Shown here piece after piece: positions 1 to 5,471 of a DNA stretch of 5,471 nt (positions are counted from its first letter, which is position 1; the number at the start of each line of letters is the position of its first letter). A model generated the notes under the pieces. That model had not been told where the DNA came from and ran no database searches. It worked only from the letters and a program-made list of their open reading frames with translations. The DNA is from Acidobacteriaceae bacterium (lineage in GTDB: Bacteria; Acidobacteriota; Terriglobia; Terriglobales; Acidobacteriaceae). The stretch is taken from positions 1 through 5,471 of the forward strand of contig JASHUR010000391.1 of NCBI GenBank assembly GCA_030039895.1, read 5' to 3'. The position numbers and the translations under genes are program-made.

Positions 1-395
1 GGCCCGCGCGGCCCATCCGCCGTAAACACTACGGGATCGCCCTTCTCCAGCACTTCGCGCAGCGACAGCATCCCCGCAAAGCCGCCCCGCGAACTCGACC
101 CGCGCACGCTGTTGTATCCCAGCAGTCCCAGCGTTCGCGCGATCAGCTCCCCGTCAAAACTCTGGCTGATCAAAATGGAGCACCTGAATTTCCTGAAGTA
201 CCATCCGCAGGGCAGAGTGCAGCGGTGCCAGAAGCAGAAAATCCCCTTCGCCGGTGGAGTCGCCGGAACCGCGCCGTCTTCCGCAATCACTTCGAAGCGC
301 AGCGTCGCGCCAATCGCCGCCAGCATCAGCGCAGTCATGCGCGGCACAATCCACAACGCCACACGTTGACCGAAGGAGAACTGTCGCTCGTTCAC
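1..395 (-). CDS. DUF374 / lysophospholipid acyltransferase-like protein (partial, C-terminus beyond left edge)
   Basis: The reverse strand reads open from a GTG at 395 to the left edge, giving the first 131 residues of a longer protein. A hydrophobic N-terminal segment (about residues 12-30) is followed by FWHRCTLP (residues 55-62, His57 in the position of the acyltransferase histidine), SQSFDGELIARTLG (78-90), RGSSSRGG (98-105) and TADGPRG (125-131). This ordered set is characteristic of DUF374 (COG2121), a family related to lysophospholipid and lipid A acyltransferases. Family members are expected to be membrane-associated and to transfer acyl chains to a lipid, but the exact substrate is not known. 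The GTG lies 5 bp after the permease stop, with GAGG (399-402) only 3 nt upstream. A TTG at 404 overlapping the permease stop is an alternative start. An in-frame TAG lies just upstream, so the start must be here or further in. The tight spacing argues for cotranscription and translational coupling with the ABC genes. Confidence 0.85.
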   Translation of the reverse strand, partial: MNERQFSFGQRVALWIVPRMTALMLAAIGATLRFEVIAEDGAVPATPPAKGIFCFWHRCTLPCGWYFRKFRCSILISQSFDGELIARTLGLLGYNSVRGSSSRGGFAGMLSLREVLEKGDPVVFTADGPRG

Positions 396-400
396 AGTCC

Positions 401-1645
401 TCAACTATAGCGCAGCCACCGTATCATCTCCGGCAGAGTGGCCCGCTTACCGTACATAAGTATGCCCACGCGGTAGACGCGTGAAGACAACCACAGCACG
501 ATATAAATTGACACCGCCAGCAGCGCCAGCGACAACGCAATTTGCCACAGAGGCGGAAACTGCGCCGAGAACCGGAAGGCCATCGTGATCGGCGCACACG
601 GTGGAAACATCGAGATCAGCACCGACCATATCGAGTTCGGATTGCCCAGGATGTAGATGAACATCCCGAAGCTCAGCCACACAGGCACTGCCGCCAGCGG
701 AGCATACTGCTGCAACTCCTGCTCCGTATCACACGTCGCCGCCAGTCCTGCAAACAGCGCACTGTACAGCGCATACCCCAGCAGGAAATAGATACACAGC
801 AGCAGAATCTCCACGCCGGATACCTGCGGCTTGGCCTCGCCCGACAGCCACTTCTCCACAAACGCCGAGCTCAGCAGCACTGCGCCCAGCACAATCCATA
901 TCAGGATCTGCGTTAGCCCAACCGCTCCAATTCCGATCAGTTTGCCCGCCAGCATGTCAGTCGACTTCACCGTCGACAGCATCACCTCAAAAATGCGCGA
1001 CGTCTTCTCCTGGATCACCGACCGGCCCACATTCATGCCATACATCACGACCGTGAACGTAAGGAGGAACGCCATCGCTTCGCCGAAAAACAGCGTGCTC
1101 AGCGCGCTCGACGGCTCCTCTTTGCCATTGCGATACACCATCGTGGTGATATCCACTCTGTGCGTTAGCGGCCCGACCTCCGCTGCCGGAATTCCCTTCG
1201 TCACCAATCGCCGCTCCACCAGCGCGTGGTTCACGTCGTTGTCCAGCCGGTCATCCGTGGTAAAGTCGCCCGCGGAGCGCGACACATACGTCACAACGTC
1301 CTTTCCGTCCGCGCCGGCTGCCACCCACAAGAAGCCGTCAATCTTCTTTGCATCCATCTCCGCGTGCAGCTTTGCACGGTCCGCCTCTGTCGCCGGTACC
1401 AGCACACCTACTGTCAGCTTCGCGTCTTTGTCTGCCGACAGTTGCTGTTGCAGCCGCGCCGCCAGCGCCGGATTCTGCGCCGCCACTACGATATCCTTCT
1501 GCGTCGTCCAGTACTTCGACGGCAGAATCATCACCGCCATAATCCCTGCAAACACTACCGGGATCATGATCGTCGTAATCCGGAACGCCTTGCCGCGAAT
1601 CTGTTCCAGATATTCCCGCCTGGCGATCAGCAGTATGTTACGCAT
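401..1645 (-). CDS. NatB-like ABC-2 type exporter permease
   Basis: This is a complete 414-residue integral membrane protein of the NatB/COG1668 type (ABC-2 permease). One membrane segment lies near residues 23-42. A large soluble domain of about 140 residues, presumably extracytoplasmic, follows. A cluster of five or six segments comes next, near 186-205, 236-260, 278-302, 318-336, 346-358 and 367-387. The cytoplasmic loop after the second segment carries the conserved EKTSRIFEVMLSTV motif (about 213-226), which in this family follows the second segment and is thought to contact the ATPase. MFPPCAPITM near 346-355 matches the late proline-rich motif of the family. The ATG at 1645 is chosen because GGGGGAG (1653-1659) sits 7 nt upstream. 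A TTG one codon earlier is possible but worse spaced. The start overlaps the end of the ATPase gene by 8 bp, so the two are surely translated together. Characterised NatAB exports sodium ions. Related pairs export other compounds, so the substrate is undetermined. Confidence 0.93.
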   Translation of the reverse strand: MRNILLIARREYLEQIRGKAFRITTIMIPVVFAGIMAVMILPSKYWTTQKDIVVAAQNPALAARLQQQLSADKDAKLTVGVLVPATEADRAKLHAEMDAKKIDGFLWVAAGADGKDVVTYVSRSAGDFTTDDRLDNDVNHALVERRLVTKGIPAAEVGPLTHRVDITTMVYRNGKEEPSSALSTLFFGEAMAFLLTFTVVMYGMNVGRSVIQEKTSRIFEVMLSTVKSTDMLAGKLIGIGAVGLTQILIWIVLGAVLLSSAFVEKWLSGEAKPQVSGVEILLLCIYFLLGYALYSALFAGLAATCDTEQELQQYAPLAAVPVWLSFGMFIYILGNPNSIWSVLISMFPPCAPITMAFRFSAQFPPLWQIALSLALLAVSIYIVLWLSSRVYRVGILMYGKRATLPEMIRWLRYS

Positions 1646-2543
1646 CAATCTTCTCCCCCACAGTGCGGATGAATATCTCTTCCAGCGACGGCTCCATCAG
1701 TTCAAACCGGAATATCTTCGCCTTTGCGATCGCAGTCCGCAGCAGGTCTTGAGCGTCTGCATGCGGCCTCAGCTTGATCTCCGCGTACCCGCCGTAATTC
1801 TTAAAACTCTCAACCGCCGGATGCTGCAAAAATCCAGCGTCGCCCTCAAAGTCAATCGCCACATGGTCGCGCTCATACCGCGACTTTACCTCACGCATCC
1901 CGCCCTGCAGCACCGGATGACCGCGATGAATCAGGCAAATCGTGTCGCACATCTTCTCTACCTGGTCCATCCGGTGCGTCGAGAACAGAATCGCCTTGCC
2001 CGCCTTCTTCAGCTCGATAAGGGTGTCCTGCAGCAGTGACGCATTCACCGGGTCCAGCCCTGAGAACGGCTCGTCCATCACTATCAGCTCCGGATCGTGC
2101 ATCAGTGTCGCAATAAACTGGATCTTCTGCTGCATACCCTTCGAAAGCTCTTCTGTCTTCTTCTGCACGGCTTCCATAATCTGCAGCTTTTCGCACCACT
2201 CATGTGCTCGTTTGCCCGCCGTCACCTTATCCAGCCCGCGCAGCTCGCCCATAAACACCAGCTGCTCCATCACTTTCATCTTCTTGTAGAGGCCGCGCTC
2301 CTCTGGCAGATACCCCACCCGCTTCAGGCTCTCGCGCGCATACGGCTTCCCAAACAGGCTCACGCTGCCCGAGTCCGGCATCGTAATCCCGATCATCATC
2401 CGGATGCTTGACGTCTTGCCCGACCCGTTCGGCCCGAGCAGTCCAAACATGCTGCCCGGCTCAATCTGCAGGCTCAGGTCCTCTACTGCGACCTTGCTTT
2501 CGTAGGACTTTGAAATGTGACTCAGCGCGACAACCGGCGGCAT
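1638..2543 (-). CDS. NatA-like ABC transporter ATP-binding protein
   Basis: This is the 301-residue nucleotide-binding subunit that powers the adjacent permease. Walker A is GPNGSGKT (residues 37-44). The Q-loop region reads YLPEERGLY (78-86), with Glu where most ABC proteins have Gln, as is usual in the NatA group. The signature is LSKGMQQK (133-140) in place of LSGGQ. Walker B is LIVMDEP (153-159), followed by D-loop SGLD (161-164) and H-loop FSTHRM with His190. The C-terminal 85 or so residues match the DUF4162-type extension of these ATPases. The ATG at 2543 is chosen because AGGAG (2553-2557) lies 9 nt upstream and the protein then begins directly before the first beta strand (VVALSHISKSY). 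A GTG at 2594 would add 17 residues with no family resemblance. This is the first gene of the minus-strand operon and is divergent from recG. Function as an ABC-2 exporter ATPase is certain by motif, but the substrate is not. Confidence 0.95.
   Translation of the reverse strand: MPPVVALSHISKSYESKVAVEDLSLQIEPGSMFGLLGPNGSGKTSSIRMMIGITMPDSGSVSLFGKPYARESLKRVGYLPEERGLYKKMKVMEQLVFMGELRGLDKVTAGKRAHEWCEKLQIMEAVQKKTEELSKGMQQKIQFIATLMHDPELIVMDEPFSGLDPVNASLLQDTLIELKKAGKAILFSTHRMDQVEKMCDTICLIHRGHPVLQGGMREVKSRYERDHVAIDFEGDAGFLQHPAVESFKNYGGYAEIKLRPHADAQDLLRTAIAKAKIFRFELMEPSLEEIFIRTVGEKIDA
1653..1659 (-). promoter_or_regulatory. Ribosome binding site of the ABC permease gene, inside the ATPase coding sequence
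   Basis: On the minus strand GGGGGAG ends 7 nt before the ATG at 1645. It lies within the last codons of the ATPase gene and supports the ATG over the neighbouring TTG at 1648. The arrangement fits translational coupling of the two transporter subunits. Confidence 0.7.
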
Positions 2544-2552
2544 TCCACGTTT

Positions 2553-2558
2553 CTCCTG
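2553..2558 (-). promoter_or_regulatory. Ribosome binding site of the ABC ATPase gene
   Basis: On the minus strand CAGGAG lies 9 nt before the ATG at 2543. It decides the start codon against the upstream GTG at 2594. Most of it lies inside one arm of the inverted repeat at 2555-2579. Confidence 0.7.
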
Positions 2559-2592
2559 ATTCCTCAAAAGTTTATCAGGCGCGTGTTGCGCC
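2555..2592 (-). promoter_or_regulatory. Two overlapping inverted repeats in the ABC operon leader (possible regulatory structure)
   Basis: CCTGAT (2555-2560) and ATCAGG (2574-2579) form a perfect 6-bp inverted repeat with 13 nt between. GGCGC (2578-2582) and GCGCC (2588-2592) form a perfect 5-bp repeat with a 5-nt loop. The two share 2578-2579. In a transcript running leftward the first repeat would pair with the ribosome binding site of the ATPase gene, and the second would compete for two of its bases. Both repeats are short, so chance occurrence or a protein operator is also possible. No convincing -35/-10 pair was found for the operon in this 85-bp gap. Confidence 0.3.
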
Positions 2593-2616
2593 ACCCGCTT
2601 CTCGGCTGCCTCTTGA

Positions 2617-2622
2617 TACGAT
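2617..2622 (+). promoter_or_regulatory. Possible -10 element of recG
   Basis: TACGAT matches TATAAT at four of six positions, including the first two and last two bases, and ends 6 nt before the recG GTG. No matching -35 hexamer lies at the usual distance. If it is used, transcription would start at or next to the start codon. Confidence 0.2.
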
Positions 2623-2628
2623 CACTCT

Positions 2629-4869
2629 GTGCTTCAGCTCGACACATCCGTTCAGTTTGTCAAAGGTATCGGTCCGCAAATCGCTGCGACCCTGAAAGAG
2701 AAGCGCATCCTCACCGTCGAGGACCTGCTCTTTCATCTGCCTTTCCGCTACGAAGACCGCCTGAATCCACGCTCCCTCAACGAGCTCGTCCCCGGAGAAA
2801 TGGCCTCCGTCATCGCCGAGGTCCGCGGCTCCACGCTGCTCCGTACCCGTTCCATGCCTATCTTTGAAATGACCGTCGGCCAGGGAACCACCGCCATGAA
2901 GTGCCTCTGGTTCCACGGCTCCTACCTTGAAGGCAAGTTCAAGTCCGGCCAAATGGTCGCACTCTACGGCAAGGTCGAGCCATCGCGCTCCACCCGCGCC
3001 TTCAAAATGATCCAGCCGCAATTCGAAATCCTCCCCGACAACCCCGATGACGAAGCTCACCTCCTCGAAGTCGGCCGCATAACGCCTGTGTACGAATCTC
3101 TCGGTGGCAGTCGCCTCGCCTCCCGCTGGATCCGCCGCATCATCTATAGCCTGCTCGAAGAGCTTCGCGGTCAGATCCCAGAAACCCTCCCCACGCCAAT
3201 GCTCGAACGCCTCGGCCTGCCCGTTCGTGAATCCGCCCTCCGCGCCGTCCATTTTCCGCCCGCAGGCACGCCCATGTCGCAGCTCCAGGCCTCTGCTACG
3301 CCTGCACACCGCCGCCTCATCTTTGAGGAGCTTTTCTACCTTGAGCTTGGACTCGATCTCAAACGCCGCCGCCTTCAGCAGCGTCCCGGTTTCGCCTTCG
3401 AGACCAACGACCAGGTTCGCGAGGCCATCCGGCAGATCCTGCCTTTTCATCCGACCGGAGCACAAAAAAATGCCCTCGCTGAAATCGTTGCAGACATGCG
3501 CAGGCCCTCGCCCATGCGCCGCCTCCTGCAGGGCGACGTCGGCTCCGGAAAAACCATCGTGGCCCTCCAGGCCATGCTCGTCGCCATTGAAAATGGCTAC
3601 CAGGCCGCGCTGATGGCCCCCACGGAAATCCTCGCAACGCAGCACTACCTCGCCGTCCGCAAGATCCTCGAGCGTTCCAGCAAGCGCTACCGTATCACCC
3701 TGCTCACCGGCTCGCTCGACGAGGCGGAAAAGAAGCTCGCCCGCCGAAAGATATTTCACAACCAGACCGACCTCGTTATCGGCACCCACGCCCTGATCGA
3801 GGAAAAAGTCGAATTCAATAACCTCGGCCTCGTCGTCGTCGACGAGCAGCATCGGTTCGGCGTCCTCCAGCGCTTTCGCCTCATGAAGAAGCCCAATGCA
3901 TGCGAGCCGGATGTGCTCGTCATGACCGCGACCCCCATCCCCCGCAGCCTCGCGCTGTCCCTTTACGGAGACCTCGACCTGAGCGTCCTCGACGAGTTGC
4001 CCCCGGGGCGCACGCCCATCATCACCCGCCAGGTCTCCGACGAGCGCGCTGAAGACGTCTGGAAGCTCGTCCGCGATGAGGTTAAAAAAGGCCATCAGGC
4101 CTACGTCGTCTATCCCGTCATCGAAGGATCGAAGGACGATCAGCCCGAGTTGGACTTCGCTCCGCCCGAACCTGAACCCGGGCCGGAGAGTCGCGGACAG
4201 AAAGGCTCAAAAAAATCTACCTCATACAAAACAAAAGAGAAATCGCTCTTTGAGAAGCCCTCTCTCAAGTCGGCGTCGGACATGTACGAGTCACTCCGCG
4301 CCACTCACCTTGCCGGGCTCCGCCTCGGCCTGCTCCACGGGCGCCTCCGTCCCGACGACAAGGAAGTTGTCATGCGCCGCTTTCAGCGGGGCGACATCGA
4401 CGTACTCATTGCGACCACCGTCATCGAGGTCGGCGTCGACGTCCCCAACGCCTCGCTGATGATCATCGAGCACGCCGAACGCTTTGGCCTCGCCCAGCTC
4501 CACCAGCTTCGCGGACGGGTTGGCCGCGGCGCGGCCAAATCCTACTGCATCCTCATGACCTCGGGCCGCGTCTCGCCCGCCGCCGAAGAGCGCCTCGCTG
4601 CTATGGTCCGCACCCAGAATGGATTCGAGCTTGCTGAGCTTGACCTTCAGCTCCGCGGCCCTGGCGAAGTCTTCGGAACCCGCCAGTCCGGCCTCCCAGA
4701 CTTCCGCGTCGCCAACCTCGTCCGCGACCGCGCCTTGTTAGAGCTCGCCAAGTCCGAGTCTGCCCGCTTCATCGAAAACCCCGAAGGCTCCGAAGCCGAA
4801 CGCCAGAAGGTCCGCACACGCCTCAAAGAAGCCTGGCAACGCCGTTATGGCCTCGTCGAAGCCGGCTGA
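2629..4869 (+). CDS. recG: ATP-dependent DNA helicase RecG
   Basis: This is a complete 746-residue RecG, the double-strand DNA translocase that regresses stalled replication forks and migrates Holliday-type branches. The N-terminal KGIGP (12-16) and HLPFRYEDR (36-44) lead into the OB-fold wedge domain (about 55-135). Helicase motifs follow in order: I GDVGSGKT (302-309), Ia PTEILA (331-336), II DEQH (405-408), III TATPIPR (433-439), IV region YVVYPVIE (492-499), V ATTVIEVGVDVPNA (595-608) and VI QLRGRVGRG (626-634). The C-terminal TRG region is RGPGEVFGTRQSG (676-688). All expected catalytic residues are present. The protein is longer than the E. coli enzyme (693 residues), mainly because of a linker insertion of about 40 residues at roughly 503-545. 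The GTG at 2629 is the first start after an in-frame TGA at 2614 and puts the usual N-terminus in place, but no Shine-Dalgarno sequence precedes it. The gene stands alone, divergent from the ABC operon. It uses C-ending codons such as CTC and GCC heavily. Confidence 0.98.
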   Translation: MLQLDTSVQFVKGIGPQIAATLKEKRILTVEDLLFHLPFRYEDRLNPRSLNELVPGEMASVIAEVRGSTLLRTRSMPIFEMTVGQGTTAMKCLWFHGSYLEGKFKSGQMVALYGKVEPSRSTRAFKMIQPQFEILPDNPDDEAHLLEVGRITPVYESLGGSRLASRWIRRIIYSLLEELRGQIPETLPTPMLERLGLPVRESALRAVHFPPAGTPMSQLQASATPAHRRLIFEELFYLELGLDLKRRRLQQRPGFAFETNDQVREAIRQILPFHPTGAQKNALAEIVADMRRPSPMRRLLQGDVGSGKTIVALQAMLVAIENGYQAALMAPTEILATQHYLAVRKILERSSKRYRITLLTGSLDEAEKKLARRKIFHNQTDLVIGTHALIEEKVEFNNLGLVVVDEQHRFGVLQRFRLMKKPNACEPDVLVMTATPIPRSLALSLYGDLDLSVLDELPPGRTPIITRQVSDERAEDVWKLVRDEVKKGHQAYVVYPVIEGSKDDQPELDFAPPEPEPGPESRGQKGSKKSTSYKTKEKSLFEKPSLKSASDMYESLRATHLAGLRLGLLHGRLRPDDKEVVMRRFQRGDIDVLIATTVIEVGVDVPNASLMIIEHAERFGLAQLHQLRGRVGRGAAKSYCILMTSGRVSPAAEERLAAMVRTQNGFELAELDLQLRGPGEVFGTRQSGLPDFRVANLVRDRALLELAKSESARFIENPEGSEAERQKVRTRLKEAWQRRYGLVEAG
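4135..4263 (+). other. Low-complexity linker insertion within recG
   Basis: This codes for RecG residues about 503-545, between motif IV and the segment leading to GLLHGRLRP. It begins acidic and proline-rich (DDQPELDF, then PPEPEPGPE) and turns lysine- and serine-rich (GQKGSKKS, YKTKEKS). From memory of the E. coli protein, about 19 residues span this gap there, against about 59 here. The DNA is locally A-rich (about 4198-4247) compared with the rest of the gene. It is probably a disordered surface loop in the second helicase domain. Confidence 0.75.
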
Positions 4870-4996
4870 GGGTTGTCCGTTTATACATGGTCTGGCAGCA
4901 CGACGCGCAGAGTCGCGGTTTCCTGCTGGTTGCGTTGATTTTAGGGAATGCGCTACCGTCGTAAGAAATTTTCAAAATGCTTTAAACGGCCCTACC
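4870..4996. other. Convergent intergenic gap after recG; weak stem-loop only
   Basis: These 127 bp separate the recG stop from the stop of the small minus-strand gene. CAGCA (4896-4900) and TGCTG (4924-4928) could pair around an inner CGAC (4901-4904) and GTCG (4912-4915) stem. No T-run directly follows, so this is at best a weak terminator. A second tiny repeat, ATTTT-C-AAAAT (4968-4978), is AT-only. No gene was seen. The gap is G-rich on the plus strand in its first half, unlike the C-rich genes around it. Confidence 0.3.
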
Positions 4997-5380
4997 CTAA
5001 CCCGTCGGCTCGGCTCCAAAATCATCCCGCTGGCGTTCTGACCCGGTCCGGTAGACCACTAGGTCCGCCCGGGCAATATCGAACGCCCTCGACTCGATCA
5101 GGTTTTTTGTACAGTGGCACAGGTCAACCATCTGAAGGTGCGAGTCCCTGCTCAGCTCCAACCCGGCCGCTATCAGCACGGAGTAGATATCGACACAAGC
5201 CGCCCGGGCAAACTCAAAGTCCAGCTCAGCCGCCTCCTGACCCTGCGTCGTGCGGGTCAACACCCATCCTCCGCAGGCCAGCAGCGCTCCGGTCAAAAAC
5301 CTCACCAGCCGCTCCGGATCGTCCGCGCTAAGCGCCGTCAGGCGCAGGCTCCAACCCTCGGAATCTTGCAATTGCTTCAC
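4997..5380 (-). CDS. Conserved-looking hypothetical protein, 127 residues
   Basis: I do not recognise a named family. The protein starts with GWSLRLTALSADDPERLVRFL (about 9-29) and continues with GALLACGGWVLTRT (31-44), ELDFEFARAACVDIYSVLIAAGLELS (52-77) and a helix-like HLQMVDLCHCTKNLIES (81-97). The tail from about 112 is charged and probably flexible. The alternation of short hydrophobic strands and amphipathic helices resembles small alpha/beta (ACT-like) domains, which is an inference. It has four cysteines (36, 62, 88, 90), two of them in a CHC triplet. There is no signal peptide or clear membrane span, so it is likely cytoplasmic. The GTG at 5380 follows AAAGGGG (5382-5388) almost without spacing. 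The TTG at 5371 would be better spaced from that site. The frame stays open upstream to the window edge, but it has no ATG, GTG or TTG start there and reads as non-coding. It is convergent with recG. Composition matches its neighbours, so there is no sign of recent transfer. Confidence 0.7.
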   Translation of the reverse strand: MKQLQDSEGWSLRLTALSADDPERLVRFLTGALLACGGWVLTRTTQGQEAAELDFEFARAACVDIYSVLIAAGLELSRDSHLQMVDLCHCTKNLIESRAFDIARADLVVYRTGSERQRDDFGAEPTG

Positions 5381-5471
5381 ACCCCTTTGATCGGAGCGGA
5401 ATGCATTTGGGATGAGGCTGTATCGTGGCAGGACTGGCCTGTTGCAGGCCCTCGAATCATCGGCTACGGCG
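5381..5471. other. Upstream region of the small hypothetical gene, with a short inverted repeat
   Basis: GGCCTG (5436-5441) and CAGGCC (5445-5450) are a perfect 6-bp inverted repeat around TTG, about 56 bp before the GTG of the small gene. No T-run follows on either strand, so a terminator is unlikely. An operator or chance is possible. A plus-strand reading frame opens at ATG 5412 and runs 20 codons to the window edge, without a well-placed ribosome binding site. It could be the start of a divergent gene, but this cannot be decided here. Confidence 0.25.

Noticed and set aside
154..354. A 66-codon minus-strand frame at the left edge.
   Set aside because: It is a shifted frame of the acyltransferase gene. 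The frame starting at 395 carries the DUF374 motifs.
831..2039. A 402-codon open frame on the plus strand across the ABC genes.
   Set aside because: It is antisense to the permease and ATPase, which carry all family motifs. The translation is Ser- and Arg-rich and has no domain pattern.
2544..2594. N-terminal extension of the ABC ATPase from a GTG at 2594.
   Set aside because: The extra 17 residues match nothing in the family, and a good ribosome binding site points to the ATG at 2543.
2575..4095. A 506-codon open frame on the minus strand, lying opposite recG.
   Set aside because: It lies entirely antisense to most of a clear RecG. Its translation is rich in Asp, Glu, Gly and Ala without any recognisable domain, as expected for the complement of a GC-rich gene with strong codon bias.
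4896..4928. Rho-independent terminator after recG.
   Set aside because: The stem is broken and not followed directly by a run of T, so it is only mentioned as a weak structure.
4948..5331. A 127-codon plus-strand frame over the small gene.
   Set aside because: It is antisense to the better-supported minus-strand frame. Its translation is Pro-, Ser- and Arg-rich low-complexity sequence.
5412..5471. Beginning of a plus-strand gene at the right edge.
   Set aside because: There are only 20 codons in view, the ribosome binding site is not well placed, and no recognisable protein start is seen, so it is not listed as a gene.
1..5471. CRISPR arrays, insertion sequences, tRNA or rRNA genes, toxin-antitoxin or phage defence genes.
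   Set aside because: No spaced direct repeats, transposase motifs, cloverleaf-like segments or defence domains were seen on either strand.

Overview
The window is a GC-rich stretch of an ordinary bacterial chromosome. It has three co-directional minus-strand genes on the left, recG on the plus strand in the centre, and a small unrecognised minus-strand gene on the right. Gene content, codon use and the look of the small orphan protein suggest an Acidobacteriota (Terriglobia-like) genome. That is an inference from general familiarity and was not tested by a search. No mobile elements, CRISPR arrays, tRNAs or rRNAs were seen.

Positions 1-2543 (minus strand) form a tightly packed three-gene unit. 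Reading from right to left it holds a NatA-like ABC ATPase (2543 to 1638), a NatB-like ABC-2 permease (1645 to 401, overlapping the ATPase by 8 bp), and a DUF374/LPLAT-like acyltransferase (start at 395, 5 bp after the permease stop), which runs off the left edge. The ATPase and permease should form one membrane exporter that cannot be assigned a substrate from sequence. The acyltransferase is probably cotranscribed and suggests a cell-envelope setting.

Positions 2544-2628 are a short divergent intergenic region between the ABC operon and recG. It contains two small overlapping inverted repeats, one of which covers the ribosome binding site of the ATPase gene. RecG itself starts at a GTG that has no visible Shine-Dalgarno sequence.

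Positions 2629-4869 (plus strand) encode a complete RecG branch-migration helicase. All helicase motifs are present, along with a linker insertion of about 40 residues after motif IV. The insertion carries a peptide, QPELDF, that resembles bacterial sliding-clamp-binding motifs.

Positions 4870-5471 hold a 127-bp convergent gap, a minus-strand gene for a 127-residue protein of unknown function (5380 to 4997), and 91 bp of upstream DNA with a short inverted repeat. No new multi-gene system is evident. The most interesting items are the RecG insertion, the possible leader switch in front of the ABC operon, and the unknown small protein.
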